64,000 nt of DNA from Sphingobium lactosutens (GTDB lineage Bacteria; Pseudomonadota; Alphaproteobacteria; Sphingomonadales; Sphingomonadaceae), in assembly GCF_013393185.1 (NCBI RefSeq), contig NZ_QJQX01000037.1, positions 186,001 to 250,000 on the forward strand. The letters run 5' to 3'. Positions 9,203 through 18,280 of the stretch are shown here, in pieces. Made by a program: the position numbers and the translations under genes. Below the pieces are notes generated by a model that saw nothing but the letters and a program-made list of their open reading frames with translations, ran no database searches and was not told where the DNA came from. Each line of letters opens with the position of its first letter. Position 1 is the stretch's first letter.

Positions 9203-9744
9203 TTCGCGAGTTCCGCCTCGATCGCGGCGACCAGCGCCGGGTCGTTGGGCGCGGTGGTTGGCGCGAAGCGAGCGGCGACACTGCCATCCTTCGCGATCAG
9301 GAACTTCTCGAAATTCCAGAGGACTTCGGGGACCGGATTGGGGGTCATGCCATAGCCCTTCAGCTTCTCGCGGAAGGCATCGCCATCCCCCTGCGCTTCG
9401 GGCTGCGCGCTGGTCAGCGCGGCATAGAGGGGATGCTTGTCCGGGCCGGTGACGACGATCTTTTCGAACATCGGGAAATCGACGCCGAAATTGGTGGTGC
9501 AGAAGGTTGCGATCTCGTCGTTGCTGCCCGGCTCCTGCGCGCCGAAATCATTGGCGGGGAAGCCCGCGACCACTAGCCCTTTGTCCTTGTACCCGGCATA
9601 GAGCGCCTCAAGCCCTTCATATTGCGGGGTCAGGCCGCATTTGGAGGCGACGTTGACCGCCAGCACGACCTTGCCCGCATAGTCGGCCAGGCTGGCGTCC
9701 GCGCCCTTGATGGTCTTGAGCGGAATCTGCTGGATATCGGTCAT
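9199..9744 (-). CDS. Glutathione peroxidase (cysteine type)
   Basis: Thiol peroxidase of the GPx fold that reduces hydroperoxides with glutathione or thioredoxin. 181 residues. Peroxidatic motif NVASKCGLTPQYEGL (Cys, not selenocysteine), then GFPANDFGAQEPGS (Gln of the catalytic tetrad) and WNFEKFLIAKDG (Trp/Asn). The frame extends upstream to 9789, but ATG ending at 9744 (MTDIQQIPL) follows AAGGAGATGC, a clear ribosome site. Its stop overlaps the M20 peptidase start by four bases. Confidence 0.93.
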   Translation of the reverse strand: MTDIQQIPLKTIKGADASLADYAGKVVLAVNVASKCGLTPQYEGLEALYAGYKDKGLVVAGFPANDFGAQEPGSNDEIATFCTTNFGVDFPMFEKIVVTGPDKHPLYAALTSAQPEAQGDGDAFREKLKGYGMTPNPVPEVLWNFEKFLIAKDGSVAARFAPTTAPNDPALVAAIEAELAK

Positions 9745-9785
9745 TGAAGCATCTCCTTGGATTGAGGTCGCGGCGGACCTTGGCA

Positions 9786-10493
9786 TCAAATCGCCGCGCC
9801 GAACAGATGTCCCGCACCAGCCGTGATCGCCATCGCCAGCGCTCCCCAGAATAGCGTGCGCACGATGGAGCGCGCAGGCTTCGCGCCACCGAGCCGCGCG
9901 CCGACATGGCCGAGCAGGATGAGGCAGAGCAGGCAGGTGCCGACGATCGCCGGGACGGCGTTAGACGACGCAAGCGCGGCCGCAAGCACGGGCGGCGTCG
10001 CGCCTGCGGCGAAGCTGGCGGCGGACGCCAGCGCCGCCTGCACCGGCCGCGCCGTCGCGAGATCGGAAATGCCCAGTTCGTCGCGGGCATGGGCGCCAAG
10101 CGCGTCGGCGGCCATCAGCTGCTCCGCCACCTGGCCCGCCAGATCGGGCGTCAGGCCGCGCTCGACATAGATGTCGCGCAATTCCACCCATTCGGCATGG
10201 GGCTGGGTGGCGAGCGCCTTCCTTTCCTTGGCGAGGTCCGCGCGTTCGGTATCGGACTGGGCGCTGACGGACACATATTCGCCCGCCGCCATCGACATGG
10301 CGCCCGCCACCAGCGCGGCGATGCCCGAGAGGATGATGGATTGCGACGTGGCACCGGACGCCGCAATGCCGGTCATCAGGCTGGCGGTGGACACGATCCC
10401 GTCATTCGCCCCCAGCACCGCCGCGCGCAGCCAGCCGACGCGGTTGACATAGTGGACGGCGTGATGGGGTTGCGGCGTGGTTTGCGTGTCCAT
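9786..10493 (-). CDS. VIT1/CCC1 family iron/manganese transporter
   Basis: Membrane protein of the CCC1/nodulin-21 family, which moves Fe(II) or Mn(II) out of the cytoplasm. About 235 residues and five membrane segments: WLRAAVLGANDGIVSTASL (TM1, with the family GANDGIVS motif), SIILSGIAALVAGAMSMAAGEYVSVS (TM2, split here around MSMAAGEY), a cytoplasmic helical metal-binding loop rich in Glu, and three C-terminal helices. Two ATGs are adjacent (10496, 10493); GAGGGG at 10500-10505 is 6 bases from the second, which I prefer. Gap of 41 bases to the peroxidase gene. Confidence 0.88.
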   Translation of the reverse strand: MDTQTTPQPHHAVHYVNRVGWLRAAVLGANDGIVSTASLMTGIAASGATSQSIILSGIAALVAGAMSMAAGEYVSVSAQSDTERADLAKERKALATQPHAEWVELRDIYVERGLTPDLAGQVAEQLMAADALGAHARDELGISDLATARPVQAALASAASFAAGATPPVLAAALASSNAVPAIVGTCLLCLILLGHVGARLGGAKPARSIVRTLFWGALAMAITAGAGHLFGAAI

Positions 10494-10528
10494 CATATGC
10501 CCCTCAGTTTGATGTCGCGCCCACCCTG

Positions 10529-10609
10529 CCGTTCGTTTCGAGCGAAGTCGAGAAACGAAGTCCAACACCATCGCCTACCATGGTTCTCGACACGCTCGAA
10601 CCGAACGGG
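10529..10609. repeat. Inverted repeat of the CGTTCGTTTCGAGCG family
   Basis: Arms at 10529-10557 and 10582-10609 (CCGTTCGTTTCGAGCG..., and GGTTCTCGACACGCTCG with AACCGAACGGG) separated by 24 bases. It lies between the ABC-F gene and the VIT1-like gene, both on the minus strand, and could separate the two transcripts. Confidence 0.8.
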
Positions 10610-10617
10610 CTTGGATA

Positions 10618-12399
10618 CTAGCCCGCCAGCCCTTCGGCCTTTTCCGCCAGTTCCAGCCAGCGTTCCTCGGCCGCATCCTTCTCGGCCCGCGCCTTTTCGA
10701 TCGCAGCGGTCAGCGCGGCGAATTTCCTGGGGTCGCGGGTGTAGAGCGCGGGATCGTGCAGGGTTTCCTCATCGCGCGCGATCGCGGCTTCCAGTTCCTC
10801 GATCCGCCTGGGTAACAGGTCGAGGTCGCGCTGGTCCTTATAGGTCAGCTTGGCGGACACGGGCCTGGGCGGCGGAGGCGGTGCGACTTCCTTCTTCTCC
10901 GCCCTGGGCGCACGACGCGGATCGCGCTTGGCGACCCAGTCGGCATAGCCGCCGACGATCACGTCGACCGTGCCCGACCCGTCGAGGCCAAGCGTCACCG
11001 TCACGGTACGGTCGAGGAAGTCGCGGTCGTGGCTGACGATCAGGACCGTGCCCTCATAATCGGCGATCACTTCCTGCAACAGGTCGAGCGTTTCGAGGTC
11101 GAGGTCGTTGGTCGGTTCGTCCAGCACCAGAAGGTTGGATTCGCGGGCAAATTCGCGCGCGAACAGCAGGCGCGAACGCTCGCCGCCCGACAGGGTGCCG
11201 ACCTTCGCCTCGGCCAAGGACGGATCGAACAGGAAGTCCTTGAGATAGCCATGGACATGCTTGCGCACGCCCCGGACGTCGATCCAGTCGCCGCCCTCGG
11301 CCAGCACGTCGCGGACGCTCTTGTCGCCCTGCATCAAACTGCGCTGCTGGTCGATGAAGATCATGTCGAGCGTCTTGGCCTGGCTGACCTCGCCGCTGTC
11401 GGGAGCAAGTTCGCCGGTCAGCAACTTCAAGAGCGTCGACTTGCCCGCGCCGTTGCCGCCGACGATGCCGATCCGGTCGCCGCGCTGCACACGCAGGCTG
11501 AAATCGTTGATGATCGTGCGGTCGCCGAAAGTCTTGGTGACATGCTCGGCCTTGATGACGCTCTTGGTCTTGCTGTCGTCGCTGGCTACCGCGATCTTGG
11601 CCGTGCCCTGCGGCCCTTGCATCGCGGCGCGCTGGGCGCGCATTTCCCAGAGTTTCGCCAGACGGCCCTGATTGCGCTTGCGCCGCGCGGTGACGCCGCG
11701 CTCCAGCCAGTGCGCCTCGATCTTCAGCTTGGCGTCCAGCTTGTCGGCGGCGCGCGCCTCCTCGGCATAGACGGCTTCCATCCACTGTTCGAAGCCGCCA
11801 AAGCCGACCTCGTTGCGACGCATCTGCCCCCGGTCGAGCCACAAAGTCTGGCGCGTCAGCCGCGTCAGGAAGGCGCGGTCGTGGCTGATGACGATGAAGG
11901 CGCCATTATAGCGCGCCATCCAGTTCTCGATCCAGTCGATCGCGGCGATGTCCAGATGGTTGGTCGGCTCGTCCAGCAACAGCAGGTCCGGCTCGCTCGC
12001 CAGCGCGCGGGCGATGGCGGCGCGGCGGCGCTCGCCCCCGCTCGCGGTCTTCGCTTCGCGGCTGAGGTCGATGCCCAACTGGTCGGCGATCGCCTCCACC
12101 TCATGCGCGGGCGGCGCGAACTCGCCCGCCAGCGCGAAATCATGCAGCGTGGCATAGGGGGTGACGTCGGGATCCTGCTCCAGCGTGATGACGCGCGCGC
12201 CCGGCTGGACCGAGCGGATGCCTTCGTCCGGCTCGATCTGCCCGCCGATCAGCTTGAGCAAGGTCGTCTTGCCCGCGCCGTTGCGACCGATCAGCGCCAG
12301 CCGGTCGCGCTGGCCGACATGGATGTCGATGCCGCGAAACAACCAGTGGGTGCCCTGCGAGAGGCCGAGATTTTCGAAGGAGAGGATGGGAGCTGCCAT
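10618..12399 (-). CDS. ABC-F family ATPase (Uup-like)
   Basis: Soluble tandem-ATPase protein of the ABC-F class; Uup-type members act on ribosomes or DNA transactions, not in transport. 593 residues. First ATPase: Walker A LIGRNGAGKTTLLKL near residue 38, signature ASGGERRRAAIARA, Walker B LLLLDEPTNHLD. Linker with basic residues (GVTARRKRNQGRLAKL). Second ATPase: GIVGGNGAGKSTLLKLL, LSGGERSRLLFARE, LLVLDEPTNDLDLETL. A C-terminal coiled coil (KLTYKDQRDLDLLPRRIE onward) is Uup-like. The start is ATG ending at 12399 (MAAPILSFEN). A repeat element starts 12 bases upstream of it. Confidence 0.93.
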   Translation of the reverse strand: MAAPILSFENLGLSQGTHWLFRGIDIHVGQRDRLALIGRNGAGKTTLLKLIGGQIEPDEGIRSVQPGARVITLEQDPDVTPYATLHDFALAGEFAPPAHEVEAIADQLGIDLSREAKTASGGERRRAAIARALASEPDLLLLDEPTNHLDIAAIDWIENWMARYNGAFIVISHDRAFLTRLTRQTLWLDRGQMRRNEVGFGGFEQWMEAVYAEEARAADKLDAKLKIEAHWLERGVTARRKRNQGRLAKLWEMRAQRAAMQGPQGTAKIAVASDDSKTKSVIKAEHVTKTFGDRTIINDFSLRVQRGDRIGIVGGNGAGKSTLLKLLTGELAPDSGEVSQAKTLDMIFIDQQRSLMQGDKSVRDVLAEGGDWIDVRGVRKHVHGYLKDFLFDPSLAEAKVGTLSGGERSRLLFAREFARESNLLVLDEPTNDLDLETLDLLQEVIADYEGTVLIVSHDRDFLDRTVTVTLGLDGSGTVDVIVGGYADWVAKRDPRRAPRAEKKEVAPPPPPRPVSAKLTYKDQRDLDLLPRRIEELEAAIARDEETLHDPALYTRDPRKFAALTAAIEKARAEKDAAEERWLELAEKAEGLAG

Positions 12400-12410
12400 G
12401 GCGGTGCAGC

Positions 12411-12459
12411 TAGAGCATTTTCTTGGACGGTGGAACACCTGTCGGCTCGGAAAATGCGG
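12411..12459. repeat. TAGAGCATTTTC...GAAAATG palindromic element, copy 1
   Basis: Begins TAGAGCATTTTC and ends CGGCTCGGAAAATG with 22-25 variable bases between. A second copy of identical spacing lies at 57688-57733 and shares both ends. Both copies stand 12-17 bases upstream of the start codon of a minus-strand gene (here the ABC-F gene), so the element is inside the leader or promoter. Confidence 0.6.
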
Positions 12460-12595
12460 AAACGAAAACCGCCTTCCTACCTTCTCGTAGCAAGAGCGGA
12501 ACCGGAAAGCTGTCGGACGGCTTTCAACGCATGTCAGCGTCCATTCATCGCACCCCGGCCAAATGGGGTGCAGGACTTACAGAGGAGAAACGTCC

Positions 12596-13327
12596 ATGAA
12601 ATCCGCTCTCGCCCTGATGGCGCTCGGCGCCGCCGCACTTCCCGTAGCGGCGATCGCCCAGACCAGCGTCACCATCGCCGAGACTGCGCCGGTGGTGACA
12701 TTGAACGTCACCGAAAGCGTCGAGGCCGCGCCCGATGTCGCGACCGTCGGCACCGGCGTCCAGACCCGCGCGCTGACCGCTCAGGCAGCGATGCAGGACA
12801 ATGCCGCCAAGACCGAAAAGCTGATCGCCGCCCTGGCCAAGGCCGGCATCGCCAAGAAGGATATCCAGACCAGCGGCATCAACCTTTCCGCCCAATATGA
12901 CTATAGCAACCGCGACGGCCAGCCCGAAGGACCGCGCTTCATCGGCTATGAGGCGTCCAACCAGCTGACCGTGAAGCTGCGTGACATCAAGAAGGTCGGC
13001 GCGTCGCTCGATGCGATGGTCGCGGCGGGCGCCACCAACATCAACGGCCCGACCTTCTCGATCGAAGACCCCTCGCCACTGATCCAGCAGGCCCGCGGCA
13101 CCGCGCTCAAGAGCGCCAAGACGCAGGCCGACTATTATGCGCAGGCGGCGGGCTATCGCTCGGCGCGGCTGGTATCGATCAGCGAAAGCAACAGCGGCGG
13201 GCAGCCCCCGATGCCGATGATGCAAAGCGCCCGCTTCAAGGCCGATGCGGTCGCCAACACGCCGGTCGAACCCGGCCAGGTCAGCGCATCGGTGACGCTG
13301 ACGGTCCAGTACGCGCTGGACAAGTAA
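12596..13327 (+). CDS. SIMPL domain (DUF541) periplasmic protein
   Basis: Exported protein of the SIMPL family (interacting-with-mouse-pelle-like kinase family, DUF541); the bacterial function is unclear, with links to oxidative stress reported for some relatives. 243 residues. Signal peptide about 1-22 (MKSALALMALGAAALPVAAIAQ has a hydrophobic core and AQ cleavage). The body has the family pattern: VTESVEAAPDVATVGTGVQT, KTEKLIAALAKAGIAKKDIQ, and the C-terminal ALKSAKTQADYYAQAAG with TVQYALDK. The start is ATG 12596, preceded by AGAGGAGAAAC. A hairpin terminator follows. Confidence 0.88.
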   Translation: MKSALALMALGAAALPVAAIAQTSVTIAETAPVVTLNVTESVEAAPDVATVGTGVQTRALTAQAAMQDNAAKTEKLIAALAKAGIAKKDIQTSGINLSAQYDYSNRDGQPEGPRFIGYEASNQLTVKLRDIKKVGASLDAMVAAGATNINGPTFSIEDPSPLIQQARGTALKSAKTQADYYAQAAGYRSARLVSISESNSGGQPPMPMMQSARFKADAVANTPVEPGQVSASVTLTVQYALDK

Positions 13328-13336
13328 GACGTCGGA

Positions 13337-13370
13337 AAGGCGGCGAAGCGATTGTGCGGCGCCGCCTTTT
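13337..13370 (+). terminator. Intrinsic terminator after the SIMPL gene
   Basis: AAGGCGGCG (13337-13345) pairs perfectly with CGCCGCCTT (13360-13368), followed by TT and C-rich sequence. The 14-base loop is long and the U-tract short, so termination may be partial. Confidence 0.6.
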
Positions 13371-13421
13371 CTGTTCATCTTCGCGCCATTCACCACCTGT
13401 TCAATGCTATTCACCTATGCC

Positions 13422-13742
13422 ATGCGGATGATGATGAAGTGGAAAAGCCTGATAGCCGGGACCGGCGTGGCCATGACCGTCCTGATGTTGGCGCCGGCCG
13501 CCGATGCCGGTGGACGACGCGACGAGCAGGACGCCGCACGCCGGGCGATGCTGGACGGTCAGGTCATGCCCTTTTCCATGATCAAGCGCCGGGTCGACGC
13601 GGCCGTCGGCGGCGCCACCTATGTCGGCAGCGAATTCAACCCCTCGTCCAACCGCTATCGCCTCAAATATGTGAAGGATGGCAAGGTTGTGTGGGTTGAT
13701 GCCGACGGCCGGACAGGCGATATTATCGGCATGGCGCGCTGA
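13422..13742 (+). CDS. PepSY domain exported small protein
   Basis: Small exported protein with one C-terminal PepSY domain (MPFSMIKRRVDAAVGG ... YRLKYVKDGKVVWVDAD), a fold found in peptidase inhibitors and in sensors of envelope stress. About 106 residues. The signal peptide is KWKSLIAGTGVAMTVLMLAP then AADAGG. The start is unclear: in-frame ATGs lie at 13404, 13422, 13428, 13431 and 13434, and none has a good ribosome site; MKWKSLIAG (13434) would be a typical signal peptide start. It sits 46 bases upstream of the response regulator on the same strand, so it is likely part of the same operon and may feed the kinase. Confidence 0.75.
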   Translation: MRMMMKWKSLIAGTGVAMTVLMLAPAADAGGRRDEQDAARRAMLDGQVMPFSMIKRRVDAAVGGATYVGSEFNPSSNRYRLKYVKDGKVVWVDADGRTGDIIGMAR

Positions 13743-13788
13743 CCTGCGTGCGCTTCAACCCTATGCATAACAGAAACGGACTAGCCCC

Positions 13789-14454
13789 ATGCGCCTGCTG
13801 ATCGTCGAAGATGAACCGAATCTGGGCCAGCAGCTCAGGAACACGCTGGAGGGTGCAGGCTATGCCGTGGACCTCGCCACCGATGGCGAGGACGGCCATT
13901 TTCTGGGCGCGACCGAAAGCTATGATGCGGTGGTGCTCGACCTGGGCCTGCCCACGATCGACGGGCTGACCGTGCTCGATCGCTGGCGCAAGGAGGGCAA
14001 GAGCTTTCCTGTGCTGGTTCTGACCGCGCGCGATAGCTGGTCGGACAAGGTCGCGGGCCTCGACGCGGGCGCCGACGACTATCTGGCCAAGCCCTTCCAG
14101 AGCGAGGAACTGATCGCCCGGCTTCGCGCGCTGATCCGCCGTGCGTCGGGCAATGCGTCGAGCGAACTGACCGCCGGAGATGTCCGCCTCGACACGCGAT
14201 CGGGCAAGGTGACGCTGAAGGGCGACCCGGTGAAGCTCACGGCGCAGGAATATAAGCTGCTGTCCTACCTGCTCCACCACAAGGGCAAGGTGGTCAGTCG
14301 CACCGAGTTGATCGAGCATATTTACGACCAGGATTTCGACCGCGATTCCAACACGATCGAAGTGTTCGTGACGCGCATCCGCAAGAAGCTGGGCGCCGAC
14401 GTCATCACCACCATCCGCGGCCTTGGCTACAGCCTGGACGAGCCGGGGCGGTAA
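13789..14454 (+). CDS. OmpR/PhoP-type response regulator
   Basis: DNA-binding two-component regulator, 221 residues. Receiver domain 1-115: acidic pocket VEDEP, phosphoacceptor D51 (VVLDLGLP), T79 (LTARD) and K101 (LAKPF) are all present. C-terminal winged helix (about 128-219) with LTAQEYKLLSYL, VVSRTELIEHIYDQ, and NTIEVFVTRIRKKL followed by the wing TIRGLGYSL. The mix DQDFDRDSNTIEVFVTRIRKK matches PhoP-like members. The cognate kinase is downstream at 14581, beyond a 126-base repeat region. Confidence 0.95.
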   Translation: MRLLIVEDEPNLGQQLRNTLEGAGYAVDLATDGEDGHFLGATESYDAVVLDLGLPTIDGLTVLDRWRKEGKSFPVLVLTARDSWSDKVAGLDAGADDYLAKPFQSEELIARLRALIRRASGNASSELTAGDVRLDTRSGKVTLKGDPVKLTAQEYKLLSYLLHHKGKVVSRTELIEHIYDQDFDRDSNTIEVFVTRIRKKLGADVITTIRGLGYSLDEPGR

Positions 14455-14461
14455 TCTGTCA

Positions 14462-14574
14462 CCGTTCGTGCTGAGTAGGATCTGAGCGATGTCTAAGACC
14501 TGTATCGAAGCACCTCGCACGAACCCTTCGATACGCCACTTCGACTTCGCTCAGTGGCTACTCAGGGCGAACGG
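14462..14574. repeat. Large inverted repeat (CCGTTCG-CTGAGTAG family)
   Basis: Left arm 14462-14512 (CCGTTCGTGCTGAGTAG, CTGAGCG, TGTATCGAAG) and right arm 14524-14574 (CTTCGATACGCC, CGCTCAGTGGCTACTCAG, GGCGAACGG) are imperfect reverse complements. It fills the gap between response regulator and kinase and ends 6 bases before the kinase start, so it would form a large hairpin in a joint transcript. Confidence 0.75.
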
Positions 14575-14580
14575 CCTTTA

Positions 14581-15942
14581 GTGACCGATGTAACAAGTCC
14601 TCCCCCTGTCCGCTCCACCGGCTCGATCAGCCGGCGGATGATGGGCATTGCCGCGCTGTGGATCAGCGTGTTGCTGATCGGCGGCGGCGTGGCGCTGGAC
14701 CGGGTGCTGGCCGACGCGATCACGCGCAATTTCGACGATGGCATGAATTATGTGCTGACCGCGATGATCGCCGCGTCGGAAATCGGCCCGGACGGCGAAG
14801 TGCTATTCAACCGCGAACTGGCCGACCAGCGCTTCCTCGAACCCAATAGCGGCCTCTATTACCAGATCAGCGCCAAGGGGCATGAAGACTGGCGGTCCCG
14901 ATCGCTCTGGGACCGCGCGCTCAACGTGCCGGCGGAGCATCATGACCGCCATCTTCACGTCTATGACAGCAAGCAGTTTCCCGGCGAGGATCTGCGCATC
15001 ATGGAACGGACCGTCATCCTGCCCGGCTCCAACGCTCGCTGGATGTTCATGGTGGCGCAGGCGCGCGAAGGGCTGGACGGACAGATCCGCACGCTTCGTT
15101 CGACCCTGTTCAAGAGTTTCGCGCTGCTGGCGCTCGGCCTGTTCGTGCTGGCGACGCTCCAGACCATCTATGGTCTGCGCCCACTGCGCAAGGTGCGGCT
15201 GGAGATCGTGCGGATGCGCGGCGGCGAGAAGAATCGCGTCACCGAACCCATGCCCGCCGAAGTGTTGCCCATGGTCGAGGAACTGAACGCCCTGCTCGCG
15301 CATAATGAGCGGCAGGCGGAAGAAGCGCGGACCCATGCCGGCAACCTCGCCCATGCGCTCAAGACGCCGCTGACCGTCATCATGAACGCCGCCACGGCGC
15401 AGGCGCCCGACCTTGGCGACGCAGTGATCCGCGAGGCGACGACGATGCGCCGGCAGGTCGACCATCATCTCGCCCGCGCCCGCGCGGTAGGAAGGCGTGG
15501 CGCCGCCCAGAGCCGGGCCGAACTCTGGTCCAGCCTGGAAGCCGTCGAACGTGCTGTGCAGCGCCTCTATCCCGACGTCCGCGTCGACATGGATGGCGAC
15601 AAGGCGGCAGCGGTCAGGGTCGAACGGCAGGATCTCGACGAAATGCTCGGCAACCTCATAGAAAACGCCGCCAAATATGGCGGTGGCAGCGTTTTTGCGA
15701 CGGTCGGCCGGGCGGCGGGCATGGTGGAGATACTGGTCGAGGATGACGGCATGGGCATTCCCGAAGCCGACCGCATTCGCATCTTCGATCGCGGCGTACG
15801 CCTCGATTCCGGCAAGCCGGGCACCGGCCTTGGCCTCGCCATCGTCCGCGATGTGGCGGAAATCTATGGCGGCACGGTCGCGCTGGAGGAAAGCGAGGAT
15901 CTGGGCGGGCTGCTGGTGCGGCTGCGGCTGCCATCAGCCTGA
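14581..15942 (+). CDS. Sensor histidine kinase (PhoQ-like)
   Basis: Inner-membrane kinase that pairs with the regulator at 13789. About 453 residues. TM1 at about 21-42 (GIAALWISVLLIGGGVAL), a periplasmic sensor of about 125 residues, TM2 (LFKSFALLALGLFVLATL), then a HAMP-like linker. HisKA: NLAHALKTPLTVIMNA with the phosphoacceptor His. HATPase: N box GNLIENAAKYGGG, G1 DDGMGIP, F box IFDRG, G2 GTGLGLAIV. GTG 14581 is the preferred start; GTG 14554 lies inside a repeat, and ATG 14638 is too close to TM1. No clear ribosome site is visible, so translation may depend on the upstream gene. Confidence 0.92.
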   Translation: MTDVTSPPPVRSTGSISRRMMGIAALWISVLLIGGGVALDRVLADAITRNFDDGMNYVLTAMIAASEIGPDGEVLFNRELADQRFLEPNSGLYYQISAKGHEDWRSRSLWDRALNVPAEHHDRHLHVYDSKQFPGEDLRIMERTVILPGSNARWMFMVAQAREGLDGQIRTLRSTLFKSFALLALGLFVLATLQTIYGLRPLRKVRLEIVRMRGGEKNRVTEPMPAEVLPMVEELNALLAHNERQAEEARTHAGNLAHALKTPLTVIMNAATAQAPDLGDAVIREATTMRRQVDHHLARARAVGRRGAAQSRAELWSSLEAVERAVQRLYPDVRVDMDGDKAAAVRVERQDLDEMLGNLIENAAKYGGGSVFATVGRAAGMVEILVEDDGMGIPEADRIRIFDRGVRLDSGKPGTGLGLAIVRDVAEIYGGTVALEESEDLGGLLVRLRLPSA

Positions 15943-16011
15943 ACGGCAATCCGTCCCTCCGACGCACGCCTACCATTGTGATTCGCCCTCGCCCTCGCTA
16001 AAGGCGCGCAC

Positions 16012-18189
16012 ATGTCCAGCACCGCACCCCAGATCACCCCGGAAGTCGTCGCCGAACATGGCCTCAGCCCGGAAGAATATGACCGCGTCCTGAAGGCGAT
16101 CGGCCGCGAGCCGAACCTGACCGAACTGGGCATCTTCTCGGTCATGTGGTCGGAGCATTGCTCGTACAAATCCTCCAAGATCCACCTGATGAAGCTGCCG
16201 ACCAAAGGCCCGCAGGTCATCTGCGGCCCCGGCGAAAATGCCGGCGTGGTCGACATCGGCGACGGTCAGGCCGCGATCTTCAAGATGGAAAGCCACAACC
16301 ACCCGTCCTACATCGAACCCTATCAGGGCGCGGCGACCGGCGTCGGCGGCATCCTGCGCGACGTGTTCACCATGGGCGCGCGTCCGGTGGCGAACATGAA
16401 CGCGCTCCGCTTCGGCCGCCCCGATCACCCCAAGATGAAGCATCTGATCGCCGGCGTGGTGCATGGCATCGGCGGCTACGGCAATTGCGTCGGCGTGCCG
16501 ACCGTGGGCGGCGAGGTGAATTTCCACCCGGCCTATGACGGCAACATCCTGGTCAACGCGATGACCGTGGGCGTCGCCGACACCGACAAGATCTTCTATT
16601 CGGCGGCATCGGGCGTCGGCAATCCGATCGTCTATGTCGGGTCGAAGACCGGCCGCGACGGCATCCATGGCGCGACCATGGCGTCCGCCGATTTCGGCGA
16701 CGATGCCGACGCCAAGCGCCCCACCGTGCAGGTCGGCGACCCCTTCACCGAAAAGCTGCTGATCGAAGCCTGCCTGGAACTGATGGCGTCCGACGCCATC
16801 GTTGCTATTCAGGACATGGGCGCGGCCGGCCTCACCTCCTCCAGCGTCGAAATGGCGTCGAAGGGCGGCGTTGGCCTCCACCTCAAGATGGACGACGTGC
16901 CGCAGCGTGAAACCGGCATGACGACCTATGAAATGATGCTGTCGGAAAGCCAGGAGCGTATGCTCATGGTGCTCAAGCCCGGCCGCGAAGCCTTTGCCGA
17001 AGCGATCTTCCGCAAGTGGGAACTGGACTTCGCCGTCATCGGCCATGTCACCGACACCGGTCGCATGGTGCTGGAGCATAAGGGCGAAATCGTCTGCGAC
17101 ATCCCGCTTGCCCCCCTGGCCGACGATGCGCCGCTCTATGACCGTCCGTCGATGCCAAAGGATGAATACAAGGTCTGGTCGAAGGTGGAGCCGCTGGGCG
17201 AGATCGCCGAGAGCGCCGACATCGGTGCCGATCTCGTCACGCTGATGGGTTCGCCCGACATCGCCAGCCGTCGCTGGATCTGGGAACAATATGACCATAT
17301 GGTCGGCGCCGACACGGTGCAGCGCCCCGGCGGCGACGCGGCCGTTGTGCGCGTGCATGGCAGCCAGAAGGGCATCGCCATCAGCACCGACTGCACGCCG
17401 CGCTATTGCTATGCCGACCCCTATGAAGGCGGCAAGCAGGCGATCGCCGAATGCTATCGCAACCTGAGCGCCGTTGGATCGACTCCGCTGGCCGTCACCA
17501 ACTGCCTCAACTTCGCCAATCCGCAGCGCCCTGAGATAATGGCGCAGCTCACGGGTTGCCTGGAAGGCATGGGCGACGCCTGCCGCGCGCTCGACTTCCC
17601 GATCGTGTCGGGCAACGTCTCGCTCTACAACGAGTCGAAGGCGACCGGCGGCGGCTCGGCGATCCTGCCGACCCCGGCGATCGGCGGCATCGGCCTGCTC
17701 AAGGACGTGGATGTGATGGCGACCGTGGCCTTCAAGAATGAAGGCGACGCCATCTGGCTGATCGGCGGAGAAGGTACGCATCTCGGCCAGTCGATCTGGC
17801 TGCGCGAGATCGCCGGTCGCGAAGCCGGCGAAGCGCCCAAGGTCGACCTGACCGCCGAGCGCGCCAATGCCGACATCGTCCGCGCGCTGGTCGCGGCAGG
17901 CAAGGTAAATGCGGTCCACGACATCGCCGATGGCGGCCTGATCGTCACCGTCGCGGAAATGGCGCTGGCCGGCAAGATCGGCGCGACACTGGACATCGCC
18001 CTGACCACGGCTTCGGCCTTTGGCGAAGACCAGGGCCGCTACGTGGTGGCAGCGCCCGCAGGCGTCGAGATCGCCGGCGCGGTGAAGATCGGCACGACCG
18101 GCGGCTCCAGCGTTGCGGGCGTTGCGCTCGACACGCTGCGCACCGCCCATGAAGGCTTCTTCCCCGCCCTGATGGACAACGAACTCTGA
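16012..18189 (+). CDS. purL: Phosphoribosylformylglycinamidine synthase, small-type PurL subunit
   Basis: Converts FGAR to FGAM with ATP and ammonia (step 4 of purine synthesis). At 725 residues it is the short form that works with PurQ (glutaminase) and PurS, which are not in this window. Signatures: [13 protein letters not shown] (about 45-57), [20 protein letters not shown] (about 94-113), [16 protein letters not shown], and in the second half [15 protein letters not shown]. Start ATG 16012 ([13 protein letters not shown]). A perfect 13-bp hairpin follows the stop. Confidence 0.97.
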   Translation: MSSTAPQITPEVVAEHGLSPEEYDRVLKAIGREPNLTELGIFSVMWSEHCSYKSSKIHLMKLPTKGPQVICGPGENAGVVDIGDGQAAIFKMESHNHPSYIEPYQGAATGVGGILRDVFTMGARPVANMNALRFGRPDHPKMKHLIAGVVHGIGGYGNCVGVPTVGGEVNFHPAYDGNILVNAMTVGVADTDKIFYSAASGVGNPIVYVGSKTGRDGIHGATMASADFGDDADAKRPTVQVGDPFTEKLLIEACLELMASDAIVAIQDMGAAGLTSSSVEMASKGGVGLHLKMDDVPQRETGMTTYEMMLSESQERMLMVLKPGREAFAEAIFRKWELDFAVIGHVTDTGRMVLEHKGEIVCDIPLAPLADDAPLYDRPSMPKDEYKVWSKVEPLGEIAESADIGADLVTLMGSPDIASRRWIWEQYDHMVGADTVQRPGGDAAVVRVHGSQKGIAISTDCTPRYCYADPYEGGKQAIAECYRNLSAVGSTPLAVTNCLNFANPQRPEIMAQLTGCLEGMGDACRALDFPIVSGNVSLYNESKATGGGSAILPTPAIGGIGLLKDVDVMATVAFKNEGDAIWLIGGEGTHLGQSIWLREIAGREAGEAPKVDLTAERANADIVRALVAAGKVNAVHDIADGGLIVTVAEMALAGKIGATLDIALTTASAFGEDQGRYVVAAPAGVEIAGAVKIGTTGGSSVAGVALDTLRTAHEGFFPALMDNEL

Positions 18190-18197
18190 TCATCTTC

Positions 18198-18227
18198 CCC
18201 GCCGGGATGCCGACGCATCCCGGCGGG
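18198..18227 (+). terminator. Perfect 13-bp hairpin after purL
   Basis: CCCGCCGGGATGC (18198-18210), loop CGAC, GCATCCCGGCGGG (18215-18227). The stem is perfect but no U-tract follows, so it may stabilise the 3' end or act with a protein factor instead of being a classical intrinsic terminator. Confidence 0.55.
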
Positions 18228-18280
18228 ACAATCCTCTTCCGATCTGCCATGATCCGCCCCACAAGAGAGGGGAGCGCCAT

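Noticed and set aside
13404..13699. Alternative plus-strand frame (13352-13699) over the PepSY gene
   Set aside because: Arg-rich shadow of the PepSY frame with no signal peptide or domain.
15970..18150. 726-codon minus-strand frame opposite purL
   Set aside because: Pure antisense to purL; long mirror frames arise from GC-rich codon bias, and the predicted protein is His/Ala/Asp-rich noise with no family likeness.
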